8,823 nucleotides of DNA from Solirubrobacterales bacterium (GCA_025963955.1 JAOPZU010000478.1:1-8823); one strand, 5' to 3'; counted from the stretch's first letter, positions 1 to 5,645 are shown. The notes: a model not told the origin generated them from the sequence alone. A program made the numbers and translations.

Positions 1-829
1 CCGCACCCGCGCCGCCCTCGGTGGCGACCACGACGGCGCCGTCGCCGTCGGCCGTCGCCTCGGTGCCGAGGGCCTGGGAGGCCAGCGCCCGCGCCTCCTC
101 GCGCCGCGACGCGTCCCGGACCACGGCGCGGATCTGCTCGCCCCCGATCTGCCGCTTCAGCTCGCGGGCGCTGCCCGCGGCGATGATGCGGCCGTGGTCG
201 ACGACCAGGATGTGGTCGGCGAGGCGCTCGGCCTCCTCGAGGTACTGCGTCGTCAGCAGGATCGTCACGCCGCTCTCCACGAGGGTGTCCAGAACCTCCC
301 AGAGCTCGTTGCGGGCACGCGGATCCAGGCCGGTGGTGGGCTCGTCGAGGAACAGGACGTCGGGCGTGGCGACGAGCGTCGCGGCGAGGTCCAAACGCCG
401 CCGCATCCCGCCCGAGTACTTCCCGACGACCCGGTCCGCGGCGTCCTCGAGCGAGAACTGGCCGAGCAGCGCCTGCGCGCGCTCCTTCGCCCGGCCGCGG
501 CCGAGGTGGTACAGCTCGCCGATCATCACGAGGTTCTCGCGCCCCGTCAGCAGCTCGTCGACCGTGGCGTCCTGCGCGGCGAAGCCGATCCGCCGGCGCA
601 CCTCGTTCGGCGCGCCGACGACGTCGAACCCGGCGACGCTCGCGGTCCCCTCGTCCGGCGCGCTGAGCGTGGTGAGCATGCGGACCATGGTGGTCTTGCC
701 GGCGCCGTTCGGGCCGAGCACGGCGGTGACGCTGCCGGCGGGCACGCTGAGGTCCACCCCCGCGACCGCCGTCATGTCGCCGAACCGCTTGACCAGTCCG
801 CGTGCTTCGATGGCCGGTTCGTCGTTCAC
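1..829 (-). CDS. ABC transporter ATP-binding protein, DrrA (daunorubicin resistance) type, 3' end outside window
   Basis: ATPase subunit of an ABC-2 type exporter, expected to sit on the inner face of the membrane and power drug or lipid efflux with a separate permease. The 276 visible residues contain, in order, Walker A GPNGAGKTT (39-47), Q-loop Gln86, signature YSGGM (138-142), Walker B VLFLDEPTTGLDP (158-170) and LTTQYLEEAE (192-201). Gln195 stands where the H-loop histidine is usual; I recall this as common in DrrA relatives. The C-terminal accessory region after residue 220 is cut by the window edge. The start is GTG 829, giving MNDEPAIEARGL. An in-frame GTG at 847 is possible, but the GGAGG at 851-855 lies only 3 nt from it and 21 nt from GTG 829, so the start is not settled. 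The permease gene probably lies beyond position 1. It is divergent from the MarR gene, which suggests local control. Confidence 0.93.
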   Translation of the reverse strand, partial: MNDEPAIEARGLVKRFGDMTAVAGVDLSVPAGSVTAVLGPNGAGKTTMVRMLTTLSAPDEGTASVAGFDVVGAPNEVRRRIGFAAQDATVDELLTGRENLVMIGELYHLGRGRAKERAQALLGQFSLEDAADRVVGKYSGGMRRRLDLAATLVATPDVLFLDEPTTGLDPRARNELWEVLDTLVESGVTILLTTQYLEEAERLADHILVVDHGRIIAAGSARELKRQIGGEQIRAVVRDASRREEARALASQALGTEATADGDGAVVVATEGGAGA

Positions 830-1022
830 GATCGAACACGAAAGCACAGTCCTCCGACGGCGTGACGACCGCCTTGCCCGCCGTGATCGCGGGCTGACGG
901 GAGCGATGAGAACGGGGCCCGGCTCGCGTCCGCGCGCGGGTCTGACCGCGACCGGACCGTTGAGGTCGGCAATGGTCGTCGGGCAAGAAGACCGCCAGTG
1001 GCAACCAGTACCCTTGGGGTCC
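830..1022. promoter_or_regulatory. Divergent control region between the ABC ATPase and MarR genes
   Basis: This is 193 bp without a supported gene. It holds an inverted repeat GCCCGC-N7-GCGGGC at 876-894 and a small dyad GCCA-G-TGGC at 994-1002. The small dyad lies just upstream of the -10-like box of the MarR gene. MarR proteins typically bind 16-20 bp dyads in the promoters of divergent target genes, so either could be the operator. No convincing promoter for the ABC gene was found on the minus strand. Confidence 0.4.
1009..1014 (+). promoter_or_regulatory. -10-like box TACCCT of the MarR gene, probable leaderless start
   Basis: TACCCT fits the TAnnnT -10 pattern. Its last base is 8 nt before the A of ATG 1023, which would put transcription initiation at or next to the start codon. 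There is no Shine-Dalgarno sequence, only GGGG close to the ATG. No clear -35 was found. Confidence 0.45.
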
Positions 1023-1457
1023 ATGAGCGCGACCGCACCGGCCCCGACGTCCGCCGCCTCCGAGGCCTGGCTGCTGATGAGCCGCCTCTTCCAGGGCAAC
1101 CGCGGGCAGTTCTTCGCCGTCTGCCAGGAGCTGAAGCTGTCGCCCCCGCAGGCGATGGCGCTGCGGCTGCTGGAGCCCGGGACGCCGACCCCGATGAGCG
1201 AGCTCGCGGGCCTGATGCACTGCGACAACTCCAACGTCACCGGCATCGTCGACCGGCTCGAGGCGCGGGGACTGGTCCTTCGCCGGCCCGCCAGCCACGA
1301 CCGCCGCGTCAAGCACCTGGTGGTGACGGACGCGGGAGCCGACGTGCGGGAGCGGCTCGGCACGCTGATGGCCCAGCCGCCCGCGGCGCTGCTGCGCCTG
1401 AGCGCCGCCGAGCAGCGCCAGCTGGTGGCGCTGCTCGGGAAGGCGCTCGCGGAGTAG
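1023..1457 (+). CDS. MarR family winged-helix transcriptional regulator
   Basis: A 144-residue dimeric DNA-binding regulator, the normal length for MarR proteins. An N-terminal helix (about 12-38) should form the dimer interface. The winged HTH spans about 40-105: SPPQAMALRLLE begins it, the recognition helix is around CDNSNVTGIVDRLEARGLV (67-85), and the wing is RRPASHDRRVKHLVVT (87-102), with the Asp-Arg-Arg wing pattern typical of MarR. Cys34 and Cys67 are present; a redox-sensing role is possible but unsupported. I chose ATG 1023 because it starts just before the first helix and has a -10-like box 8 nt upstream; ATG 1074 would remove the dimerisation helix. It is divergent from the efflux ATPase, which makes it the likely repressor of that pump. 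Its stop is 4 bp from the stop of the convergent citrate synthase. Confidence 0.93.
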   Translation: MSATAPAPTSAASEAWLLMSRLFQGNRGQFFAVCQELKLSPPQAMALRLLEPGTPTPMSELAGLMHCDNSNVTGIVDRLEARGLVLRRPASHDRRVKHLVVTDAGADVRERLGTLMAQPPAALLRLSAAEQRQLVALLGKALAE

Positions 1458-1461
1458 CCGC

Positions 1462-2556
1462 CTACGCCACCGCGTCCACGGGGCGCGGGCCCTCGCCGAC
1501 GTACTTCGCAGTCGGGCGGATGAGCCGCGCCTCGCGCTTCTGCTCCAGGATGTGGGCGGACCAGCCGGCCACGCGGGCACAGGTGAACATCGGCGTGAAG
1601 AGGTCCGCCGGGACGGCGGCCAGGTCGAGGATGACCGCGGACCAGAACTCGACGTTCGTCGCCAGGACGCGGTCCGGCTTACGGGCCTTCAGCTCGGCGA
1701 GCGCGGCCTTCTCGAGCGCCTCGGCGACCTCGAAGCGCGGCGACCCGAGCTCGGAGGCGACACGGCGCAGGACCCGGGCGCGCGGGTCCTCGGCGCGGTA
1801 GACGCGGTGGCCGAAGCCCATCAGGCGCTCACCGCTGTCGAGGGCCTGCTTGACCCACTTCTCGGCGTCGCCCATCTCCTCGACGCCCTCGATCATCTTC
1901 AGCACGCGCGAGGGGGCGCCGCCGTGCAGCGGGCCGCTCAGCGCGCCGACGGCGGAGGACAGCGCGGCGGCACAGTCCGCGCCGGTCGACGTCACCACGC
2001 GGGCGGTGAACGTCGAGGCGTTCATGCCGTGCTCGGCGGCCGAGATCCAGTAGGCGTCGATGGCCTTGGCGTGGTCCGGGTCGACCTCGCCGCGCCAGCG
2101 CATCAGGAACCGCTTGGCGATCGTGTCCTGCTGGTCGATCTCCGCCTGGGAGACCCAGGGCTGCCCGAGGCCGCGGGCGGACTGGGCGACGAAGCTGAGC
2201 GCCTGGACGGAGGCGCGGGCCAGGTCGTCGCGCGCCTGCTCGTCGGAGATGTCGATGACGGCCTTGTAGCCGTACTCGGGGGCGAGCATCGCCAGGGCGC
2301 TCTGCACGTCCACGCGATGATCGCCCGAGCGTACGAGCAGCGGGTGCGGCTGCGCCGGCGCAAGACCGGGCTCGAAGCTGCCGTCGACGAGCAGGCCCCA
2401 GACCTTCTCGTACGGGACCTTCCCGACGAGGTCCTCGATGTCGACGCCGCGGTAGCGGAGGGCGCCACCCTCCTTGTCCGGCTCGGCGATGGTCGTGGCG
2501 AAGGCGACGACGCCCTCAAGCCCGGACTGGACGTCACTCGTGTCGATCGTGCTCAT
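1462..2556 (-). CDS. citA: Citrate synthase, short actinobacterial citrate synthase 2 type
   Basis: Condenses oxaloacetate and acetyl-CoA to citrate, the entry step of the TCA cycle, in the cytoplasm. The 364 residues match the short CitA/citrate synthase 2 form rather than the roughly 430-residue GltA form. Active-site blocks are EHGMNAST (175-182, His176), GPLHGG (208-213, His211) and GFGHRVY (247-253, His250). NVEFWSA (301-307) places Glu303 where GltA enzymes have the catalytic Asp. The C-terminal block FTCARVAGWSAHILEQKR (324-341) supplies the Arg of the phosphate-binding region. ATG 2556 is preceded by TAGGCT with 6 nt between and no Shine-Dalgarno, suggesting a leaderless mRNA. It is divergent from the GNAT gene and convergent with MarR. 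The E303 substitution is, from memory, shared by actinobacterial relatives; a 2-methylcitrate synthase activity cannot be excluded from sequence alone. Confidence 0.95.
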   Translation of the reverse strand: MSTIDTSDVQSGLEGVVAFATTIAEPDKEGGALRYRGVDIEDLVGKVPYEKVWGLLVDGSFEPGLAPAQPHPLLVRSGDHRVDVQSALAMLAPEYGYKAVIDISDEQARDDLARASVQALSFVAQSARGLGQPWVSQAEIDQQDTIAKRFLMRWRGEVDPDHAKAIDAYWISAAEHGMNASTFTARVVTSTGADCAAALSSAVGALSGPLHGGAPSRVLKMIEGVEEMGDAEKWVKQALDSGERLMGFGHRVYRAEDPRARVLRRVASELGSPRFEVAEALEKAALAELKARKPDRVLATNVEFWSAVILDLAAVPADLFTPMFTCARVAGWSAHILEQKREARLIRPTAKYVGEGPRPVDAVA

Positions 2557-2562
2557 CGTGCG

Positions 2563-2568
2563 AGCCTA
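2563..2568 (-). promoter_or_regulatory. -10 box TAGGCT of citrate synthase, leaderless spacing
   Basis: On the minus strand, TAGGCT is followed by exactly 6 nt and then ATG 2556. This is the spacing expected when the first transcribed base is the A of the start codon. No ribosome binding site is present, and no recognisable -35 lies 16-19 nt upstream. Confidence 0.55.
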
Positions 2569-2583
2569 TCCGCTCACGGCCGG

Positions 2584-2589
2584 TAGCCT
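2584..2589 (+). promoter_or_regulatory. -10-like box TAGCCT of the GNAT gene
   Basis: TAGCCT ends 10 nt before ATG 2600, so the leader would be at most a few nucleotides. It sits in a 43-bp gap that also holds the citrate synthase -10 box on the other strand, so the two promoters are nearly back to back. Confidence 0.35.
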
Positions 2590-2599
2590 GGCGCGCGGA

Positions 2600-3064
2600 A
2601 TGACCGCTCCCGCGACGCTGAGCACCCGCCCCGCCGAGCCCGGCGACGTCGACGCGATCCTCTCCGTCTGGGAGCTGGCGGCGGTCGCCGCCGGCGCCCC
2701 GCTGGACCACGACCGGCGCGCGCGACTGAGTGCCCACCTGCGGGCGTCCCTGCGGCACCCACGCCTGGTCGTGGAGACCGCCGTCGAGGACGGCCGGCTG
2801 CTCGGGTACTGCACCGCCCACGCGGACGTGCACCCGACGATGGACGGGGCCCTCGGCGTGATCGACGAGCTCTTCGTCCACCCCGCCGCGCGCCGGCGGG
2901 GCGCCGGCCGGGCGCTGCTCGACGAGGTCCGCGCGCGGCTGCGGGCCAAGGGCGTGCAGGGCATCCGGGCGGAGGTCCACCCGGCCGGCGAGGACGCCGC
3001 CGCGTTCCTCTTCTCCCAGGGCTTCGGGCGCGGCGCCCAGCTCTGGCACGACGGCGCGCGCTGA
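2600..3064 (+). CDS. GNAT family N-acetyltransferase
   Basis: A 154-residue acetyl-CoA-dependent acetyltransferase of the Gcn5-related fold; the acceptor substrate cannot be told from sequence. It opens with STRPAEPGDVDAILSVW, the usual beta1-alpha1 start of the fold. Motif A lies at 88-112: the strand VIDELFVHPAARRRGAG carries the R-R-G-A-G pyrophosphate-binding loop (99-103), followed by helix RALLDEVRARL. FSQGFGRGAQLW (138-149) is the usual GF-containing end of the domain. ATG 2600 is preferred because the fold starts at once; longer in-frame frames reach back into the citrate synthase gene. No good ribosome binding site is present. It is divergent from citrate synthase, with no obvious functional link. 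Confidence 0.88.
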   Translation: MTAPATLSTRPAEPGDVDAILSVWELAAVAAGAPLDHDRRARLSAHLRASLRHPRLVVETAVEDGRLLGYCTAHADVHPTMDGALGVIDELFVHPAARRRGAGRALLDEVRARLRAKGVQGIRAEVHPAGEDAAAFLFSQGFGRGAQLWHDGAR

Positions 3065-3072
3065 AGCGACGC

Positions 3073-3089
3073 CGGGCCGCCCCGGCCCG
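3073..3089. terminator. Hairpin between convergent GNAT and SDR genes
   Basis: CGGGCC (3073-3078) pairs with GGCCCG (3084-3089) around a 5-nt loop. It lies 9 nt after the GNAT stop, in the 49-bp gap between two converging genes. There is no T-tract, which is common for actinobacterial terminators. It could serve both strands. Confidence 0.4.
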
Positions 3090-3113
3090 CGGTCGTGGTG
3101 CAAGCCGCGCGAC

Positions 3114-4001
3114 TCAGACGGCGCCGAGGACCACGGCCATCCGCTGCGGCACGACGCCGAGCGCCTCGGCGTGCGCCGTGCCGTGCCGGGTGGTCATCGG
3201 GACCTGCAGCAGCTCTGCCTCGTCCCAGGTGACCGGGGTGCGGGACTTCGCCAGAGCCTCGGCCACCCGCAGCCCGCGGGAGGTGAGGAACGTCGGCACG
3301 GGCAGGACGGGGCGCTCGCGCCCGGCCGCGCGCAGCACGACGTGCGCCGCCTCGGACGGGCTCAGCGCGTCCGGCCCACCGAGCTCGTGCCGCGCGCTCG
3401 CGACCGCTCCGTCCGCAGGCGCCTGGATCAGCGCGAGCAGGCAGTCCGCCACGTCCTCCGCCCAGATCGGCTGCGAGCGGGCGCCGCTGCCACCGGGGAG
3501 GGGGACCACGGGCGCGAGCGCCAGGCGGCCGAGCAGGGTCGACCAGCGATCGCCCGGCGCGTAGACCAGCGACGGCGCGACGATCGTGTGGCGCAGGCCG
3601 GAGTCGGCGACCGCCTGCTCCGCGAGGGCCTTGGCGCGCAGGTACCGCGCGCGGTTGTGCGCGCCCGCCCCGAGCGCACTGAGGAAGATGAAGTGCTGCA
3701 CGCCGGCCCGCTCCGCGGCCTGCACCATGCGCCACGTCGCGATGCCGTTGAGCTCCTCGATCGAGCCTGCCGCCTGGTCCCGGACCGTGCCGGCCAGGTG
3801 CACGACCGTCTTCACGCCGCGCAGCGCGTTGCGGAAGGACGGCGGGTCGGTCAGGTCGCCGAGCGCGATCTGGACCCGGACGCGCTCCGGGCCGAGGCGC
3901 TTCGGGTCGCGGACGAGGCAGCGGACGGGGACGCGGGCGGCGACCAGGCGCCGCAGGAGCGGCGTCCCGACGAGCCCGGTGGCACCGGTGAGCAGGAGCA
4001 C
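3114..4001 (-). CDS. NAD(P)H-binding atypical short-chain dehydrogenase, NDUFA9-like
   Basis: A 295-residue Rossmann-fold protein of the atypical SDR (complex I NDUFA9-like / NmrA-like) group. TGATGLVG (5-12) at the extreme N-terminus is the dinucleotide-binding GxxGxxG loop. GDLTD (48-52) and VVHLAGTV (66-73) are the usual next cofactor contacts. FIFLSALGA (104-112) and YLRAK (120-124) provide the Ser and Tyr-x-x-x-Lys positions. VAPSLVYAPGDRW (141-153) is typical of the family. No transmembrane segment is seen. Substrate is unknown; relatives act as epimerases, reductases or assembly or redox sensors. The start is GTG 4001, right at the first beta strand, with TAGGTT 7 nt upstream and no ribosome binding site, so the mRNA is probably leaderless. 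It stands alone, downstream of a repeat-rich gap. Confidence 0.88.
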   Translation of the reverse strand: MLLLTGATGLVGTPLLRRLVAARVPVRCLVRDPKRLGPERVRVQIALGDLTDPPSFRNALRGVKTVVHLAGTVRDQAAGSIEELNGIATWRMVQAAERAGVQHFIFLSALGAGAHNRARYLRAKALAEQAVADSGLRHTIVAPSLVYAPGDRWSTLLGRLALAPVVPLPGGSGARSQPIWAEDVADCLLALIQAPADGAVASARHELGGPDALSPSEAAHVVLRAAGRERPVLPVPTFLTSRGLRVAEALAKSRTPVTWDEAELLQVPMTTRHGTAHAEALGVVPQRMAVVLGAV

Positions 4002-4008
4002 GCCAAGG

Positions 4009-4014
4009 AACCTA
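4009..4014 (-). promoter_or_regulatory. -10 box TAGGTT of the SDR gene, leaderless spacing
   Basis: On the minus strand TAGGTT is followed by 7 nt and then GTG 4001. No Shine-Dalgarno is present. The box lies 11 nt from the edge of the palindromic repeat block at 4025-4167, which therefore occupies the place of the -35 and upstream region. Confidence 0.5.
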
Positions 4015-4024
4015 GCGAGGCCCC

Positions 4025-4097
4025 GCGTCTCGCAGCACCTCAGCCGAGCAACCGCCCGAGGGAATCCGAGCCCCCCGGGCGTCTCGCAGCACCTCAG
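4025..4097. repeat. Direct repeat A, two exact 19-bp copies (4025-4043 and 4079-4097)
   Basis: The 19-mer starting GCGTCTCGCAG and ending CACCTCAG occurs twice, 54 bp apart, without mismatch. Its right end overlaps repeat B in copy 1. It belongs to the non-coding block between the SDR and sulfite-oxidase-like genes. Confidence 0.9.
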
Positions 4098-4156
4098 GCG
4101 GCGCGTTGCGAGGCGCAGCCGAGCAACCGCCTTGAGGAATCCGAGCCCCCCGGGCG
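4041..4156. repeat. Direct repeat B, two 41-bp copies (4041-4081 and 4116-4156), 37/41 identical
   Basis: Each copy begins CAGCCGAGCAACCGCC and ends AATCCGAGCCCCCCGGGCG. The four mismatches are confined to positions 17-20 of the repeat. Copies are 75 bp apart, so copy 2 carries about 21 extra bp (4098-4118) relative to repeat A spacing. Each copy contains the small hairpin GCCC-CCC-GGGC. The arrangement looks like a tandem duplication followed by an insertion or deletion. Confidence 0.9.
4092..4137. other. Imperfect hairpin I inside the repeat block
   Basis: CCTCA (4092-4096) pairs with TGAGG (4133-4137) and GGCG (4097-4100) with CGCC (4128-4131). GTTGC (4105-4109) pairs with GCAAC (4123-4127), and GGC (4112-4114) with GCC (4118-4120) around a GCA loop. 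The two inner stems are separated by GA facing GA on the plus strand. There is a 4-nt bulge at 4101-4104 and a 1-nt bulge at 4132. It shares TGAGG 4133-4137 with hairpin II, so the two structures exclude each other. Confidence 0.5.
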
Positions 4157-4167
4157 AGGATTCCTCA
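4133..4167 (-). terminator. Strong hairpin II overlapping the stop codon of the sulfite-oxidase-like gene
   Basis: TGAGGAATCC (4133-4142) pairs perfectly with GGATTCCTCA (4158-4167). Inside, GCCC (4145-4148) pairs with GGGC (4152-4155) around CCC, separated from the 10-bp stem by GA opposite GA (UC opposite UC in minus-strand RNA). The hairpin begins in the TGA stop codon (4165-4167) of the minus-strand gene, as a terminator would. No T-tract follows. Confidence 0.6.
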
Positions 4168-4788
4168 GAACCACGTGCGCTCCTCCTTGAACGGGTCCGC
4201 GTCGTTGTGGTAGCCGTTGAGCTCCCAGAAGCCCTGCTGGTCGGCCGTCATGACCTGGAGCCGGCGCAGGAACTTTGCGGACTTCCAGAAGTAGCGCTTG
4301 GGGACCAGGAGGCGGACCGGGTAGCCGTGGTCCGGCTCCAGCGGCTTGCCGTCGTAGGCGTGCGCGACCATGACGTCGTCATCGTCGAGCACCTCGATCG
4401 GCATGTTCGTCGTGTAGCCGCCGTCGCAGTGCGCCATCACGTGCGTGCCCTCGGGCCTCACCCCGGCCCGGTCGAGGAGGGTGCGGATCGGGACGCCGTT
4501 CCACGTCGTGTCGAGCTTGGACCAGCGCGTGACGCAGTGGATGTCCACCGTCTGCGTCCGCTGCTCCAGGGCGAGGAACTCCTCCCAGTCGATCGAGAAG
4601 GGGTTCGCGACGGCTCCGTCGACGCTCAGGGTCCACGACGCCAGGTCGGCCGGCGGCACGCGACCGTAGGTCAAGACGGGGAACTTCGACGTCAGGTACT
4701 GCCCCGGCGGCACCCGCGCGGGGTCGATCCCTGCGTCCTTCGCCTGCTTCACGCCACGCTGTCCGAGGATCTTGGAGGTGATGCCCAT
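4165..4788 (-). CDS. Sulfite-oxidase-like molybdopterin-dependent oxidoreductase, cytoplasmic
   Basis: A 207-residue protein with the oxidoreductase molybdopterin-binding fold of the sulfite oxidase/YedY (MsrP) superfamily. Cys85 in DIHCVTRWS (82-90) is the expected thiolate ligand of molybdenum. WNGVPIRTLLDRAGV (96-110), AHCDGGYTTNMP (119-130) and HGYPVRLLVPKRYFWKSAK (154-172) are the typical cofactor-pocket blocks. The C-terminus GFWELNGYHNDADPFKEERTWF is characteristic of short bacterial members. No Tat or Sec signal is seen, unlike periplasmic MsrP, so it should be cytosolic. Substrate is unknown. ATG 4788 is chosen because the family starts close to it and -10-like CATACT lies just upstream; the frame extends further only by overlapping the ferredoxin gene antisense. 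It is divergent from a 7Fe ferredoxin, a plausible electron partner. Confidence 0.9.
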   Translation of the reverse strand: MGITSKILGQRGVKQAKDAGIDPARVPPGQYLTSKFPVLTYGRVPPADLASWTLSVDGAVANPFSIDWEEFLALEQRTQTVDIHCVTRWSKLDTTWNGVPIRTLLDRAGVRPEGTHVMAHCDGGYTTNMPIEVLDDDDVMVAHAYDGKPLEPDHGYPVRLLVPKRYFWKSAKFLRRLQVMTADQQGFWELNGYHNDADPFKEERTWF

Positions 4789-4798
4789 AGGTCTGTCG

Positions 4799-4804
4799 TA
4801 GTAT
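4799..4804 (+). promoter_or_regulatory. -10 box TAGTAT of the ferredoxin gene
   Basis: TAGTAT matches the TAnnnT consensus and lies 53 nt before ATG 4858, giving a leader of about 45 nt that contains the AGAGGA ribosome binding site. No convincing -35 is seen. It overlaps the minus-strand box at 4800-4805. Confidence 0.5.
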
Positions 4805-4805
4805 G
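4800..4805 (-). promoter_or_regulatory. -10-like box CATACT of the sulfite-oxidase-like gene
   Basis: CATACT on the minus strand ends 11 nt before ATG 4788, so the leader would be only a few nucleotides and there is no Shine-Dalgarno. Five of its six bases are shared with the opposing ferredoxin -10, so RNA polymerase could open only one of the two at a time. Confidence 0.4.
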
Positions 4806-4842
4806 GCGCGGGCTGTTCGCAGCTCGTACAAGTCCCCGGAGT

Positions 4843-4848
4843 AGAGGA
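4843..4848 (+). promoter_or_regulatory. Ribosome binding site AGAGGA of the ferredoxin gene
   Basis: AGAGGA is separated by 9 nt from ATG 4858 and fixes that start. It is one of only two clear Shine-Dalgarno sites in the window; most other genes lack one. Confidence 0.75.
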
Positions 4849-4857
4849 ATTACCCGT

Positions 4858-5121
4858 ATGGCCTACGTCATCGCAGAGCCCTGCATCGGCACGAAGGACA
4901 ACTCGTGCGTCGAGGTCTGCCCCGTCGACTGCATCCACCCCACGCCGGACGAGCCGGACTACGACAAGGTGGAGATGCTCTACATCGACGCCGAGGAGTG
5001 CATCGACTGCGATGCCTGCGTCGAAGCCTGCCCGGTCGATGCCTGCTTCGCCGAGGACCAGGTCCCGGACGAGTGGAGCAAGTACGTGCAGATCAACGCG
5101 GACTACTTCGCCGGCAAGTAG
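4858..5121 (+). CDS. fdxA: Seven-iron ferredoxin ([3Fe-4S][4Fe-4S])
   Basis: A small (87-residue) acidic soluble electron carrier. The first cluster motif is Cys9-x7-Cys17-x3-Cys21-Pro with Cys25. The second is Cys48-x2-Cys51-x2-Cys54-x3-Cys58-Pro. The C-x7-C-x3-CP spacing, in place of a regular CxxCxxC, is the hallmark of 7Fe ferredoxins, where Cys9, Cys17 and Cys58 should hold the 3Fe cluster and Cys21, Cys48, Cys51 and Cys54 or the Cys25 set the 4Fe cluster by analogy. Cys63 is extra. The aromatic C-terminus WSKYVQINADYF is typical of actinobacterial FdxA/FdxC. The start is ATG 4858 with AGAGGA upstream. It is followed after 6 nt by a lipoprotein gene and is divergent from the molybdopterin protein. 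Partners may include cytochrome P450s, 2-oxoacid oxidoreductases or that Mo protein. Confidence 0.95.
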   Translation: MAYVIAEPCIGTKDNSCVEVCPVDCIHPTPDEPDYDKVEMLYIDAEECIDCDACVEACPVDACFAEDQVPDEWSKYVQINADYFAGK

Positions 5122-5127
5122 GCCGCG

Positions 5128-5640
5128 GTGCGCCCCCGCGTCGTGCGGGTGCGCACGACGGGCCTGGCCCTGACGATCGCCCTGCTCGCCACGGCCACCG
5201 GTTGCGGCGGTGGGGACGACGGCCCGTCGAAGAAGGACTACTACGCGTCGCTGAACTCGTTCTGCTCGGACGTGGCCACGGCGGCCGCCCGCGTCAGCGC
5301 GGACACCGCCGCGGTCGAGCGCGACACCAAGGCCGCGCGGTCCGCACGGCTGGCGCTCATCACGGCCTCGCTCAAGCGCTTCGCCGACGGGACGGAGACG
5401 GCGCTCGACACGCTGGCGAAGGCCGGCGCCCCGGAGGAGTTCGCCGCCTACCAGAAGGGCACGGCGACGGGTTTCCGCCGGTTCGTCAAGACGCTGCGGG
5501 ACACGGCCGCCGAGTCCGAGAAGGACCCGGCTGTCCTCATGAAGCTGCAGGCGCGCCTGAACGCCGTCCGGCTCCCGGACCCGCCCCGGGACGTCAGCGC
5601 GAACGCGAGGGCCTGCGCGGAGTTCAGTCCGGCGGGCTGA
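5128..5640 (+). CDS. Putative secreted lipoprotein, unknown function
   Basis: I do not recognise a family. The 170 residues start with an Arg-rich n-region and a hydrophobic core TGLALTIALLATATGC. The lipobox-like ATGC makes Cys26 the probable lipidated residue; Ala instead of Leu at -3 makes it slightly atypical. A Gly/Asp linker follows, then a mostly helical Ala/Lys/Asp-rich domain (about 36-165) with Cys46 near its start and Cys163 near its end, which could form a disulfide outside the membrane. The start is GTG 5128, only 6 nt after the ferredoxin stop, without its own promoter, so the two are probably co-transcribed. The reason for pairing a ferredoxin with a lipoprotein is not clear. 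Confidence 0.8.
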   Translation: MRPRVVRVRTTGLALTIALLATATGCGGGDDGPSKKDYYASLNSFCSDVATAAARVSADTAAVERDTKAARSARLALITASLKRFADGTETALDTLAKAGAPEEFAAYQKGTATGFRRFVKTLRDTAAESEKDPAVLMKLQARLNAVRLPDPPRDVSANARACAEFSPAG

Positions 5641-5645
5641 GTGGC

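Noticed and set aside
21..1457. 478-codon plus-strand frame joined to MarR
   Set aside because: The first 334 codons are antisense to the ABC ATPase, which has all its motifs. Only the segment from 1023 is MarR.
1552..2586. 344-codon plus-strand frame over citrate synthase
   Set aside because: Antisense shadow of a gene with intact catalytic motifs; no recognisable domain.
2566..3735. 389-codon minus-strand frame over GNAT and SDR
   Set aside because: Overlaps two supported genes in other frames and contains only Ala/Arg/Gly/Pro-rich sequence.
4025..4156. CRISPR array
   Set aside because: Only two copies, unequal spacing (54 and 75 bp), repeats longer than the unique parts, and no cas genes.
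3171..4190. 339-codon plus-strand frame over the SDR gene and repeat block
   Set aside because: Low-complexity Arg-rich shadow. The Rossmann motifs are on the minus strand, and the frame crosses the palindromic repeats.
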